This document shows positions 9,006 to 18,114 of a DNA stretch of 64,000 bases, in pieces. Where the stretch lies: contig CAYFKJ010000001.1 in the NCBI GenBank assembly GCA_964343605.1, positions 930,001 to 994,000 on the forward strand, in the 5' to 3' direction. This DNA comes from CAYFKJ01 sp964343605 (lineage in GTDB: Bacteria > Pseudomonadota > Alphaproteobacteria > UBA2966). The translations under genes and the position numbers were made by a program. The notes beneath the pieces are model-generated. The model ran no database searches, was not told where the DNA came from, and saw only the letters and a program-made list of their open reading frames with translations. The stretch's first letter is position 1; each line of letters begins with the position of its first letter.

Positions 9006-9930
9006 GTCCGAAATCAAGATCGCCAGCGGCCGGGTTCACGACATCAACCCGGGTTTGCGCCTCGGCTATCTGCTGCAGGCGATTGGCCTGCGCATATTGT
9101 TGGCCATCTTCGCCCTTCTGCCGATAACCGCGGCGTCGGCTTTGGGAGGCGCCATCGCCCGCGCCGTCGGACCCAAACTGGGGGTGACGAGGCGCGCTGC
9201 CGACAATATCCGCCGGGTGATGCCCGAAAAATCCGAAGCCGAAATTCGCGGGATCGTGCGCGGCATGTGGGACAACCTCGGCCGCACGGCGGCGGAGTTC
9301 CGACATATCGGAAATCTCGATGTCTACGGCGCCGATAGCCGCGTCGACGTGGTCGGCGCGGAACATATCGACCAAATCAGGGATGACGGCATCGGCGGCA
9401 TTTTCTTTTCCGCCCACATCGGCAATTGGGAACTGACCCAACTTTCGACGGGTCAACGCGACTTGTCCCTCACCGCCGTCTTCCGCGAAGCCAATAATCC
9501 CTACGTCGACGAAGTCATCCGGGACCTTCGACGGGACGCTTCGGATCACGACATGATCCCTAAAGGTCCGGCGGGCGCGCGGGCCCTGGTGGCCGCCCTT
9601 AAACAAGGCGCGCATCTCGCCCTGCTGGTCGATCAGAAAATGAACGACGGCATCGCCGTTCCCTTTTTCGGCCGCGACGCCATGACGCCGCCGGCGTTGG
9701 CGCAACTGGCTTTGAAATATGACGTACCGATCATCCCGGCTCATACCGTCCGTTTGCCCGATTGCCGCTTTCAGGTGATCATCGGAGAACCCATACGGCT
9801 CGCGGACAGCGGCGACCGCCGCGCCGATGTGGCGGACGCCATGGGTCTGGTCAACGCCCGCATCGAAGACTGGATCCGGGCACATCCCGAACAGTGGCTG
9901 TGGCTGCACCGCCGCTGGCCGTCCGAGTAG
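8998..9930 (+). CDS. lpxL: Lipid A lauroyl/late acyltransferase (LpxL/HtrB family)
   Basis: This 310-residue protein is a lysophospholipid-acyltransferase-fold enzyme that adds a secondary acyl chain to Kdo2-lipid A. After a membrane helix near residues 25-45 comes the catalytic motif HIGNWE (H-x4-E form). KQGAHLALLVDQK and PFFGRDAMTPP follow, both typical of the LpxL/LpxM family. It begins inside the last codons of lpxK. Which acyl chain it adds, and to which position, cannot be read from the sequence. Confidence 0.9.
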   Translation: MSESEIKIASGRVHDINPGLRLGYLLQAIGLRILLAIFALLPITAASALGGAIARAVGPKLGVTRRAADNIRRVMPEKSEAEIRGIVRGMWDNLGRTAAEFRHIGNLDVYGADSRVDVVGAEHIDQIRDDGIGGIFFSAHIGNWELTQLSTGQRDLSLTAVFREANNPYVDEVIRDLRRDASDHDMIPKGPAGARALVAALKQGAHLALLVDQKMNDGIAVPFFGRDAMTPPALAQLALKYDVPIIPAHTVRLPDCRFQVIIGEPIRLADSGDRRADVADAMGLVNARIEDWIRAHPEQWLWLHRRWPSE

Positions 9931-9948
9931 AACCAGGGGAGTAAAGTC

Positions 9949-10884
9949 TTGAAAATCGCGGTCATGGGAACGGGCGCCATCGGCGGCTATTTCGGGGGCA
10001 GATTGGCAGCGGCGGGCAACGACGTGACGTTCATCGCCCGCGGCGCCCAGCTCGAGGCTATCCACTCGAACGGCCTTCGGGTTACCAGCCCGCTTGGCGA
10101 TTTCGTCATCGATCCGGCGATGGCCACCGACGATCCCGCCGAGGTCGGGGCGGTCGACCTTGTAATGTTCATGGTCAAGAACTACGACACCGAGGCGGCC
10201 GCCCGACAGATCAAACCCATGGTCGGGGGCGATACGGCCGTCGTTTCCTTCCAGAACGGCGTCAGCGCCACCGATATCCTGATGACCGAGTTGGGCGCCG
10301 GCCAAGTGTTGGGCGGCACCGCCCACATACCCGCCTCCGTACCGGCACCTGGCGTCATCAGCCACAACGGCGAGATCGCCAGGCTGATCTTCGGCGAGTT
10401 GGACAAACCGACAAGTCCGCGCTGCGAGGCCTTTCGCACCGTCTTGGACGAAGCCGGTGTCAGCGCCGTCGTGTCGGCGGACATCCGAGCCACGATCTGG
10501 CAAAAATTCGTCTTCCTTTCGTCCATGAGCGCGCTCAATTGCGTGACCCGCCAACCCATGGGCGTAATTTTGGCCGACGACGATCTCAGGGCCCTGTACG
10601 TGGATGCCATGAGGGAGGTGGTGGCGGTAGCGGCAGCCCGCGGCGTCGACCTGCCCGATGACGCCGTCGACAGCGCGCTTGAGCTGTCGCAGAGCATGCC
10701 GTACGAAATCAAATCCTCGATGCTGCAGGACATGGAAGCGGGACGTCGGCTGGAAGTCCGTTATCTCAGCGGCACCGTCGCCGAAATGGCGGCCGAGGCC
10801 GGCCTCGAAGCCCCCATTCACAGGACGATTTACGCTGCCCTCAAACCTTTTGCCGATGGACCGCCGACCGAAGGATCGATATAG
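9949..10884 (+). CDS. 2-dehydropantoate 2-reductase family protein
   Basis: This 311-residue ApbA/PanE-family enzyme opens with the Rossmann loop GTGAIGGYFGGRLA for NADPH. The conserved KNYDT, QNG and late QKFVFLSS motifs follow. The family reduces ketopantoate to pantoate for coenzyme A synthesis, but paralogues act on other 2-keto acids, so I do not assign panE firmly. The start is a TTG at 9949 with AGGGGAG just upstream. It lies 18 bases after lpxL and is followed by a candidate terminator. Confidence 0.85.
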   Translation: MKIAVMGTGAIGGYFGGRLAAAGNDVTFIARGAQLEAIHSNGLRVTSPLGDFVIDPAMATDDPAEVGAVDLVMFMVKNYDTEAAARQIKPMVGGDTAVVSFQNGVSATDILMTELGAGQVLGGTAHIPASVPAPGVISHNGEIARLIFGELDKPTSPRCEAFRTVLDEAGVSAVVSADIRATIWQKFVFLSSMSALNCVTRQPMGVILADDDLRALYVDAMREVVAVAAARGVDLPDDAVDSALELSQSMPYEIKSSMLQDMEAGRRLEVRYLSGTVAEMAAEAGLEAPIHRTIYAALKPFADGPPTEGSI

Positions 10885-10898
10885 ATTAACCCGGGTCA

Positions 10899-10940
10899 AC
10901 ACATTGTGCATATTGTTTACAATGTGTACGTATTTGTTTT
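10899..10940 (+). terminator. AT-rich hairpin after panE-like gene
   Basis: ACACATTGT (10899-10907) and its perfect complement ACAATGTGT (10919-10927) form a 9-bp stem with an 11-base loop. A T-rich stretch (tatttgttttt) follows. The hairpin sits between two convergent genes, so it could end transcription from either side. The AT-rich stem is weak, and it might instead be a regulator site. Confidence 0.45.
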
Positions 10941-10946
10941 TATTGA

Positions 10947-11810
10947 TTAATCTGAGATCAAATCGATCCACTTCATTCGCATGGCCTTGGCATCCCCCTG
11001 CGGTGCCAGAAGCTCCGGATCCAGGCGCTGCTTGAACCAGTTGAAACGCCAATCCAGATGCGCCCCGGTGGAGCGGCCGGTGGACCCGACCGCTCCGATG
11101 CGTTCGCCCTGCTCTACTGTCTCACCCGCTTTGACGCTGACCTCGCTGAGATGGGAATAGACGGACGTCAGCCCGTGGCCGTGATCGAGCATCACGGTAC
11201 CGCCGGTGAAATAGAGATCGTCTTCCGCCAAGGCTACGACGCCGCCGGCCGGCGCCAGCACCGGCGCGCCCTTGGGCTTGGCGATGTCGAGACCGTAGTG
11301 CGGCCGTCGGGGTTCCCCGTTCAATATGCGCTGGCTGCCGTAAACGCCGGTCACGGTTCCCTTTACAGGCCAGATGAACCCCTCGGCATAAAAGGCAACT
11401 GGCGTATTGCGCCGGCGCACCGCAGCAATTGCCAAGTTCTCCTGGCGAATCCGCTTCATCGCCTCGGGTCCCGGCGACACCATCTTTTTGGGCAGCCCGT
11501 CGATACGCTGGATTTTGTACTTGCGCTTTTTGACCTCGAACTCACGGCGGATGATGTAGCCGTTGGGTTGCTGGACTTCGATGTGGGTCCGACGCTTGAA
11601 ATCGCGACCGAAGCCGATGATGAAACGCCCGTCCTTGCCGACATGAACGTCCCGGCCGAAAAACCGGACGCTGGATCCCGGCGCCACCGTGCCGTGGACC
11701 AGGCCGCCCTGAACGAAGTTCCCCTCCAGCCGCAACCGGCTCTTGGCTTCGGCGGCCGCGTTGAGGCACAGCAGAATGGCCAGCCCGCCCAGCAGCCGGC
11801 CATATTTCAT
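10947..11810 (-). CDS. M23 (LytM-type) peptidoglycan endopeptidase, exported
   Basis: This 287-residue protein starts with a Sec signal peptide (about residues 1-22). It ends in a peptidase M23 domain with HYGLDIA (H-x3-D zinc ligands) and VYSHLS. The usual HxH is HLD here (GAHLDWRFNWF), so the second zinc-ligand His is replaced by Asp. By family it would cleave peptide cross-links in peptidoglycan in the periplasm, or activate amidases if degenerate. The ATG at 11810 overlaps the stop of the DUF2093 gene (ATGA). The frame extends upstream to 11930, but that would run through DUF2093. Confidence 0.85.
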   Translation of the reverse strand: MKYGRLLGGLAILLCLNAAAEAKSRLRLEGNFVQGGLVHGTVAPGSSVRFFGRDVHVGKDGRFIIGFGRDFKRRTHIEVQQPNGYIIRREFEVKKRKYKIQRIDGLPKKMVSPGPEAMKRIRQENLAIAAVRRRNTPVAFYAEGFIWPVKGTVTGVYGSQRILNGEPRRPHYGLDIAKPKGAPVLAPAGGVVALAEDDLYFTGGTVMLDHGHGLTSVYSHLSEVSVKAGETVEQGERIGAVGSTGRSTGAHLDWRFNWFKQRLDPELLAPQGDAKAMRMKWIDLISD

Positions 11811-12010
11811 TCGCCCTGGCACTCCAATTCCCGCTCGAGACTGGCTTCCGGCGTGGCGTAGGCCTCCTGACGCTCGGCGTTCCAGTATCGGAGGTCCTCC
11901 AAAAGAATGCGCCGCCCGGTCACGAAACACGTTACGTAACTGCCGGGCGAAACAACCTCGTAGCTGTGAATGGTGTATTGCAGAACCGCTTCGTGAGCCG
12001 CTTTATCCAT
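11807..12010 (-). CDS. DUF2093 domain-containing protein
   Basis: This 67-residue protein matches the DUF2093 family, small proteins that I know mainly from alphaproteobacteria. It contains VVSPGSYVTCFVTGR and ILLEDLRYWN, the family core. The function is unknown. It lies between xseA and the M23 peptidase on one strand, with an 18-base gap upstream and a 4-base overlap downstream, so it is very likely part of that operon. There is no signal peptide, so it should be cytoplasmic. Confidence 0.85.
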   Translation of the reverse strand: MDKAAHEAVLQYTIHSYEVVSPGSYVTCFVTGRRILLEDLRYWNAERQEAYATPEASLERELECQGE

Positions 12011-12028
12011 CGTCGCCTTCGCTCCGGT

Positions 12029-13492
12029 TCATAGCAACGAACCCTGCGGGTCGTCGTCGGGATTTGTCCTCGTCCGGGTCTTCACGGATCGTTTCCGGCC
12101 CGGCGATTTGGCTTGCAGCGGTTGCGCCCCGCCACTGCCGGCAACCGCCGACACACGGCCGTCGCGGAACTCGATATCGAGATCCGCTCCGGGCGTCACG
12201 GCGGCGGCGGCCGGCACCAGGCCGCCATCGCTGCGCACTACGGCAAAGCCGCGCGCCAGTACGCTTTGATAGCTATAACTTTGCAGCAATTTTGCAAGTC
12301 CCGACAGCCTGTTCTCCAGATCGGTACGGCGGCGGCTGATTTCCCGCGTCATGGCGAGGCCCGCCCGCTCTGTCCGCTCGCCCAGGCGTGCAAGCTTTTC
12401 TTCCAAAGCCGATTTGCGCAATCCCGCGGCCACCACATTGAGGTTGGCCGCCCGGCGCTCGACGCCGACCGAAAGCGCCCGCCCCAAGCGCTCGGTCAGA
12501 TCATCAAGCCGCTGTTGGTGCGCCTGCACCAACTCGCGGGGATCGCGCAAGCCCCGCGCCAGCCCGTCCAACCTGGTGGCGCGCTCCTGCGCCAGGCGGG
12601 CAAGCGCCGCTCGTGCGCGCCGCTGCAGGTCCAGCACGCTGACTTCGAGGTCGGCCTTCACCGGCACCGCCATTTCGGCTGCCGCTGTCGGGGTGGGTGC
12701 ACGCTTGTCGGAAGCGAAATCGATCAGCGTCGTGTCGGTTTCGTGACCGACGGCGGAGATCAGCGGAATCGTGCTATCGGCCGCCGCGCGGACGACAACC
12801 TCCTCGTTGAAGGCCCAGAGATCCTCCACACTGCCGCCGCCGCGGGCGACGATCAGCAGATCCGGCCGGGGCACGGCACCCTCGGCGGAAAGCTCGTTGA
12901 AACCGCGGATGGCTCCGGCGATCTGTTCCGCAGCGCCCTCGCCCTGGACCAGGACGGGCCAGACCAGAACGCGCCTGGGAAAACGGTCCTCAAGGCGGTG
13001 CAGTATGTCGCGGATAACCGCGCCCGTCGGCGACGTGACCACGCCGATAACCTCGGGCAGATAAGGTGTTTCCCGCTTGCGTTCGGGCGCAAACAAACCC
13101 TCGGCCATGAGTTTTTTACGTCGTTCCTCCAACAGCTTGAGCAACGCGCCCTCGCCGGCGACCTCCATGGCGTCGACGACAAGCTGATAGCGCGAGCGGG
13201 CGGGATAGGTCGTGAGTTTGCCGCTGGCGACGACCTCGAGACCGTCCTCGGGCTCCAGGCCGAGACGGCCCGCGGTACCGCGCCAACACACCGCGTCGAG
13301 CACGGCGTTCTCGTCCTTCAGGCTCATGTAGAGGTGGCCGGAGGCGGCGCGTTTGAAGCCTGAAATCTCGCCACGCACCCGGACGCGGTCGAACGTGCCC
13401 TCAATGGAGCGCTTAAGCGCGAACGAGAGTTCGGCCACCGTGTATTCGGGTTGATTGTGTACGCCGTCGGTCGGCTGGGCCGGGTCGGCCAT
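12029..13492 (-). CDS. xseA: Exodeoxyribonuclease VII large subunit
   Basis: This protein of about 487 residues has an N-terminal OB-fold (EISGFKRAASGHLYMSLKD), then the catalytic core with GVVTSPTGAVIRD, ARGGGSVEDLWAFN and SAVGHETDTTLID. A long coiled coil and a short C-terminal domain follow. With XseB it degrades single-stranded DNA processively. I prefer the ATG at 13492 because GAGGAAA lies upstream at good spacing. An in-frame ATG at 13510 lacks such a site. It is divergent from purD. Confidence 0.95.
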   Translation of the reverse strand: MADPAQPTDGVHNQPEYTVAELSFALKRSIEGTFDRVRVRGEISGFKRAASGHLYMSLKDENAVLDAVCWRGTAGRLGLEPEDGLEVVASGKLTTYPARSRYQLVVDAMEVAGEGALLKLLEERRKKLMAEGLFAPERKRETPYLPEVIGVVTSPTGAVIRDILHRLEDRFPRRVLVWPVLVQGEGAAEQIAGAIRGFNELSAEGAVPRPDLLIVARGGGSVEDLWAFNEEVVVRAAADSTIPLISAVGHETDTTLIDFASDKRAPTPTAAAEMAVPVKADLEVSVLDLQRRARAALARLAQERATRLDGLARGLRDPRELVQAHQQRLDDLTERLGRALSVGVERRAANLNVVAAGLRKSALEEKLARLGERTERAGLAMTREISRRRTDLENRLSGLAKLLQSYSYQSVLARGFAVVRSDGGLVPAAAAVTPGADLDIEFRDGRVSAVAGSGGAQPLQAKSPGRKRSVKTRTRTNPDDDPQGSLL

Positions 13493-13608
13493 GTCCGCTT
13501 TCCTCACCATCTGCGAACATGATACAAGAGTGACCGTGCGGGCGGAACGGCGGAATGGCCGGCGCCGCTTATTTGATCGTTAAATAATTTTTCCGGGGCG
13601 GTCCCCTC

Positions 13609-14895
13609 ATGAACGTACTCGTTGTCGGCTCCGGCGGCCGTGAACATGCCTTGGCCTGGGCGCTTTCCTCCTCCCCAAAGATCGACCGGCTTTTCTGCGC
13701 GCCGGGCAACGGCGGCATCGCCGAGGTTGCGACCTGTGTCGACATCGACGTGATGGATACCTCAGGCCTGATCGGACTGTGCCGGGCCGAAGACATCGAC
13801 TTCGTCGTCGTCGGCCCCGAAGCGCCCCTGGTCAATGGCCTGGTCGACGATCTGGAGGCGGCCGGCATCAAGGCCTTCGGCCCCAGCGCCGCGGCCGCCG
13901 CGCTGGAGGGTTCCAAGGGTTTCACCAAGGATCTCTGCGCCAAATACGGCATCCCCACCGCCGCCTACGGCCGATTCGACGAGGGTGCCGCCGCCAAGGC
14001 CTATATCCTTGAGCACGGCGCGCCCATCGTCATCAAGGCTGACGGCCTGGCCGCCGGCAAGGGCGTAATTGTCGCCCGCACGGTGGAGGAAGCGCTCAAC
14101 GCCACGGAGGAAATCTTCGGCGGCGCTTTCGGCGCGGCCGGCGCGGAGGTCGTGATCGAGGAGTGCCTGGTCGGTGAGGAAGCGAGCTTCTTCGCCCTGG
14201 TGGACGGCGAAAACATCCTGCCGCTGGCCTCGGCCCAGGATCACAAGACGGTCGGCAACGGCGACACGGGACCCAACACGGGCGGCATGGGGGCCTACTC
14301 GCCGGCTCCGGTCGTCGACGTGGCCATGCACCAACGCATCATGGATGAAATCATCGAGCCCACCGTGAAAGCCATGGCGGCGGAGGGTCACCCCTACCGC
14401 GGCGTGCTATATGCCGGCCTGATGATCACCGAGAAGGGGCCCGAACTGATCGAGTACAACGCGCGCTTCGGCGATCCCGAATGCCAGGCTCTGATTGCCC
14501 GCCTGGACTGCGATTTCCTTCCCCTGCTGACGGCCGCCGCCGACGGGACGCTGGACCAGGCGGAGGTCCGATGGCGCGACGAGGTGGCGCTGGTGGTCGT
14601 GATGGCGGCGAAGGGCTATCCCGGCGCTTACGAAAAGGGCAGCGAGATCAGGAACCTAAATGCCGCCGGCGATCTGCCCGGCGTTTCCGTCTTCCACGCC
14701 GGCACCGCCGTCGTGAACGGCGACACCAGGGCGACAGGCGGCCGCGTGCTCGGCGTCACGGCATTGGGACCAACGGTTGCCGAGGCCCAGTCCCGCGCCT
14801 ACGAAGCCGTCGACGTCATCGATTGGCCCGAAGGCTTCTGCCGCACCGATATCGGCTGGCGGGCCGTCGCACGGGAACGCGCGCAAAGCGACTAG
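13609..14895 (+). CDS. purD: Phosphoribosylamine-glycine ligase
   Basis: PurD is the second enzyme of purine synthesis and makes GAR from phosphoribosylamine, glycine and ATP. The 428-residue length is standard. GSGGREHALAW opens the N-terminal domain, GPEAPLVNGL follows, and the ATP-grasp domain shows KADGLAAGKGV, QDHKTVGNGDTGPNTGGMGAYSP and ARFGDPECQ in the usual order. It is a single gene here, divergent from xseA. The promoter should lie in the 13511-13608 gap, where TTATTT and AAATAA form a short inverted repeat (13569-13587). Confidence 0.96.
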   Translation: MNVLVVGSGGREHALAWALSSSPKIDRLFCAPGNGGIAEVATCVDIDVMDTSGLIGLCRAEDIDFVVVGPEAPLVNGLVDDLEAAGIKAFGPSAAAAALEGSKGFTKDLCAKYGIPTAAYGRFDEGAAAKAYILEHGAPIVIKADGLAAGKGVIVARTVEEALNATEEIFGGAFGAAGAEVVIEECLVGEEASFFALVDGENILPLASAQDHKTVGNGDTGPNTGGMGAYSPAPVVDVAMHQRIMDEIIEPTVKAMAAEGHPYRGVLYAGLMITEKGPELIEYNARFGDPECQALIARLDCDFLPLLTAAADGTLDQAEVRWRDEVALVVVMAAKGYPGAYEKGSEIRNLNAAGDLPGVSVFHAGTAVVNGDTRATGGRVLGVTALGPTVAEAQSRAYEAVDVIDWPEGFCRTDIGWRAVARERAQSD

Positions 14896-14972
14896 ATGCT
14901 GGACAAAATTGGTTCTTCCGGGAAAACTTTGGCTGCCCAATGAATCGACCGCAGAACAGGTGACCCCCCGAT

Positions 14973-16046
14973 ATGAACGAAGACCGCCAGCAGAAATTTT
15001 CCGGCACGATGGAGGTGCGCAAGGCGCATCAGATCGATACCGGCGCGCTGCAGGAATACATGCAGGCCAACGTCGACGGCTTCTCGGGCACGATTAGCAT
15101 TTCCCAGTTCAAGGGCGGCCAGTCCAACCCAACCTACCGCATCGATACGCCCGATCGGTCCTATGTCCTCCGGCGCAAGCCGCCGGGAAAGCTGCTGCCC
15201 TCGGCCCATGCCGTCGACCGGGAATACCGCGTCATTACGGCCTTGGGCCAGACTGACGTGCCGGTGCCAAAGAGCTACGCGCTGTGCGAAGACGACGAGG
15301 TCATCGGCACCGCCTTCTACATCATGTCGTTTGCGGATGGCCGCATCTTCTGGGAACCGACGCTGAAGGACATGGAGAAGGGCGAGCGCGGCGCCATCTA
15401 CGACGCCATGAACGACGTCATTGCAAAGTTGCACCTTGTCGATTACGACGCTGTGGGCCTGGGCGAATTCGGCAAGCCGGGCAACTACTTCGAGCGCCAG
15501 ATCGGCCGCTGGTCGAAGCAGTACAAAGCCTCGGAGACCGAAGAAATCCCGGCCATGGACAAGCTGATCGAGTGGTTGCCGGGGAACATCCCGCCGGGCG
15601 ACGAAACCAGCATCGTGCACGGCGATTACCGCCTCGACAACATGGTGTTCCACCCCACGGAACCGCGCGTCATCGCCGTGCTGGACTGGGAGCTTTCGAC
15701 GCTCGGCCATCCGCTCGGCGATTTCTCCTACCACGTCATGCCTTGGCGCGTGGATCCCACACTGTTCCGGGGCTTAGGTGGACTCGATCTGACCGGAATG
15801 GGCATCCCGACGGAAGAAGAATACGTCGCCGCCTACTGCCGGCGCACGGGACGCGAGAGCATCGGCAACTGGAACTTCTACATGGCCTACAACATGTTCC
15901 GCCTGGCAGCCATCGCCCAGGGCATCATGGGCCGGGTGCGCGACGGCACGGCGGCCAGCAAGCACGCCGTCGACACGGGCAAGATGGCCAAGCCGCTGGG
16001 CGAACTCGGTTGGGTCCACGCCGAGCGCGTCATCGCCGGCGACTAA
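14973..16046 (+). CDS. APH-like phosphotransferase family protein (ACAD10-type)
   Basis: This 357-residue protein belongs to the aminoglycoside-phosphotransferase/choline-kinase fold. It shows a nucleotide loop (FKGGQSNPTYRI), the ATP lysine region (YVLRRKPPG), the catalytic HGDYRLDNMVF and the metal-binding VLDWELS. Such proteins are often encoded beside acyl-CoA dehydrogenases and resemble the kinase domain of ACAD10/11, which acts on 4-hydroxyacyl-CoA. Here an SDR follows 9 bases later and an acyl-CoA dehydrogenase lies nearby on the other strand. A role in hydroxyacyl-CoA breakdown is therefore more likely than antibiotic resistance. Confidence 0.85.
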   Translation: MNEDRQQKFSGTMEVRKAHQIDTGALQEYMQANVDGFSGTISISQFKGGQSNPTYRIDTPDRSYVLRRKPPGKLLPSAHAVDREYRVITALGQTDVPVPKSYALCEDDEVIGTAFYIMSFADGRIFWEPTLKDMEKGERGAIYDAMNDVIAKLHLVDYDAVGLGEFGKPGNYFERQIGRWSKQYKASETEEIPAMDKLIEWLPGNIPPGDETSIVHGDYRLDNMVFHPTEPRVIAVLDWELSTLGHPLGDFSYHVMPWRVDPTLFRGLGGLDLTGMGIPTEEEYVAAYCRRTGRESIGNWNFYMAYNMFRLAAIAQGIMGRVRDGTAASKHAVDTGKMAKPLGELGWVHAERVIAGD

Positions 16047-16055
16047 CGGCCCGAC

Positions 16056-16835
16056 ATGATCGGCGATCTCGGGGGTAAACGGGCGGTCGTCACGGCAGCC
16101 GCGTCGGGCATCGGATTTACCGTTAGCCAAAGGCTGATGGCCGAGGGCGTCAAGGTGCATGCCTGCGACATCGACGGAGCGGCACTCTGCGAGGCCGCCA
16201 CGGCCCTTCCCGGACTCACCACCACGGCCGCCGATGTGGCCGACGAAACCCAGGTGGCGACGCTATTCGCCGAAGCCGAAAAGCGCCTCGGCGGTCTCGA
16301 TATCCTGGTGAACTGCGCCGGGATCGCCGGACCCACCGGCGCGATCGAGGAGATCTCCCCCGACGACTGGCGGCGTACCATCGCCGTCAATCTGGACGCC
16401 ACCTACCTCTGCAGCGCCCGCGCCGTGCCGCTATTGCGCGCCGCCGGCGGCGGTTCCATCGTCAATCTTTCCTCGACGGCGGGCCTGATGGGATACCCCA
16501 ACCGCGCGCCCTACGCTGCCGCCAAGTGGGCGGTGATCGGCCTGACCAAGAGCCTGGCGATGGAATTGGGCGGCGATGCCATCCGGGTCAACGCCATTTG
16601 CCCCGGCAGCGTCGAGGGCGAGCGTATGGACCGGGTGATTGATGCGGAAGCCCTTAAGACCGGCGTCGATCCAGCCGACATCCGGCAATCATACGAACGA
16701 TCCACCTCCCTCGGCACCTTCATCACGGCCGATGACATCGCCGCCATGGTGTTGTTCCTGTGTGCCGACGCCGGCGCCAAGATCAACGGCCAGGCGCTGG
16801 CCGTGGACGGCCATACGGAATCACTCAGCGGCTAG
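16056..16835 (+). CDS. SDR family oxidoreductase
   Basis: This classical short-chain dehydrogenase/reductase of 259 residues has the cofactor loop AAASGIG, NCAG, NLSSTAG (catalytic Ser) and YAAAKWA (Tyr-x3-Lys). It oxidises a hydroxyl or reduces a carbonyl with NAD(P)(H). Many relatives in such clusters are 3-hydroxyacyl-CoA or 3-ketoacyl reductases, but the substrate is not fixed by sequence. It is co-directional with the APH-like gene (9-base gap). Its last 15 bases overlap the convergent MFS gene. Confidence 0.9.
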   Translation: MIGDLGGKRAVVTAAASGIGFTVSQRLMAEGVKVHACDIDGAALCEAATALPGLTTTAADVADETQVATLFAEAEKRLGGLDILVNCAGIAGPTGAIEEISPDDWRRTIAVNLDATYLCSARAVPLLRAAGGGSIVNLSSTAGLMGYPNRAPYAAAKWAVIGLTKSLAMELGGDAIRVNAICPGSVEGERMDRVIDAEALKTGVDPADIRQSYERSTSLGTFITADDIAAMVLFLCADAGAKINGQALAVDGHTESLSG

Positions 16836-18089
16836 GGCTAATTCGGCGGCTTGCCGCCGCTCGCGCCGGAACAGCGGCACGACCAGAACCAAATTCAGCA
16901 AGTTAAAGGCGATGCCGACGAGGAAGGCGGTAAAATAGCTGCCGGCGAGGTCGAAGATAGCCCCGCCGAGCCAGCCGCCCAAGGCCATTCCGATGGTGCC
17001 GTAGAGGTAGATAACGCCGACCCGGCCGCCGATTTCGGCAAGCGGGAAGTGGCGGCGTAGGATCACCGTATAGCTCGGCACGATGCCCGCAAAGGCCAGG
17101 CCGAAAAACCCGGATATCAGATAGAGCCCAACCAGACTGTCGACAAAAAGAAACAGGGTGAGCGCAGCCGCCTGACAGATCGATCCCGTCACCAGCGTGG
17201 GCAAACCGCCGATTCGGTCGGATACCCAACCCCAGACCAGACGGGACAGGAACCCGCAGCCCAACAGCAGCGTCAGCATGAGAGCGGCGTGTTTGCCGCT
17301 GTGGCCGACATCGCTGGCGTGGGCCGGAACATGCACCATGGGCATGGCCATGGCGACACAGCAGCCGATAATGGCGAAGTTGAGCGTCCAGGCCACACGG
17401 GCCGGACTGAGCCCGAGCACACGCCCGTCGGACTGGGACGATTCCCCTCCGCCGCCCGACTGCTCGTTGGCGGCGGGCGGTCGCGGCCTGAGAACGATGG
17501 CCAGGGGGATCAGCGTGACGAGACAGAAGAGGGCATAGGCGTCGAAGGTCGCGCGCCAGCCTTCGGTGTCGATCAGCCAGCGAAATACCGGCGCAAAAAC
17601 CGCGCCCGCCAGCCCCTGGCCGGAGACGACCGCCGCCACGGCCACGCCGCGGCGTTTGTCGAACCAGCGCGTCGCGTTGGCGACCAGGGGCGAAAACATC
17701 GCCCCGCCGCCGAAAAATCCGATCAGAATTCCGTGCACCGCCAGGAAGGTCCAGCGGTCTCCCGCCCGGGCCGCCAGCAAGGCGCCGGCGACGACCGCCA
17801 GCGCGCCGAAGATCGTCGGCCACATCATGCCGATGCGGTCTGTCCATTTGCCCATCCAGATGCCGCCGAGGCCGGTCCCTAAAAGGGCGAACGAATAAGC
17901 CGCCGACGGCACCCAGCGCGGCCAGTCGAACTCCGTGGCGATGATCTTGAGCCCGACAACGGTGACGTAAAAGCCCGCCGTGCCGACCGTCATCAACAGC
18001 ACCGAGGCCGTGATGACGGCCCAGCCGTAGGGCGTTTCGATGGAGGCCGGAGCCGGACTTCGGGGGGACGAGCCGCCGCCGTCGGTCAC
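16821..18089 (-). CDS. MFS transporter (monocarboxylate/OFA-like)
   Basis: This 422-residue major facilitator has about twelve hydrophobic segments and a hydrophilic central loop rich in Ser/Gly (about residues 205-225). It shows WMGKWTDRIG in the loop after TM2 and WGWVSDRIGG in the matching loop of the second half. It resembles the monocarboxylate/OFA branch, so a carboxylic acid is a reasonable guess for the substrate. It starts with GTG at 18089, with GAGGGGA upstream. It lies 25 bases after the acyl-CoA dehydrogenase gene on the same strand, so the pair may be co-transcribed. Confidence 0.82.
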   Translation of the reverse strand: MTDGGGSSPRSPAPASIETPYGWAVITASVLLMTVGTAGFYVTVVGLKIIATEFDWPRWVPSAAYSFALLGTGLGGIWMGKWTDRIGMMWPTIFGALAVVAGALLAARAGDRWTFLAVHGILIGFFGGGAMFSPLVANATRWFDKRRGVAVAAVVSGQGLAGAVFAPVFRWLIDTEGWRATFDAYALFCLVTLIPLAIVLRPRPPAANEQSGGGGESSQSDGRVLGLSPARVAWTLNFAIIGCCVAMAMPMVHVPAHASDVGHSGKHAALMLTLLLGCGFLSRLVWGWVSDRIGGLPTLVTGSICQAAALTLFLFVDSLVGLYLISGFFGLAFAGIVPSYTVILRRHFPLAEIGGRVGVIYLYGTIGMALGGWLGGAIFDLAGSYFTAFLVGIAFNLLNLVLVVPLFRRERRQAAELALAAE

Positions 18090-18114
18090 GTCCGTCCCCT
18101 CGAAGCGGGCTGCA

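Noticed and set aside
8857..11052. 731-codon open frame on the minus strand
   Set aside because: It is antisense to lpxK, lpxL and the PanE-like gene, all of which have clear family motifs. High GC content keeps this frame free of stops.
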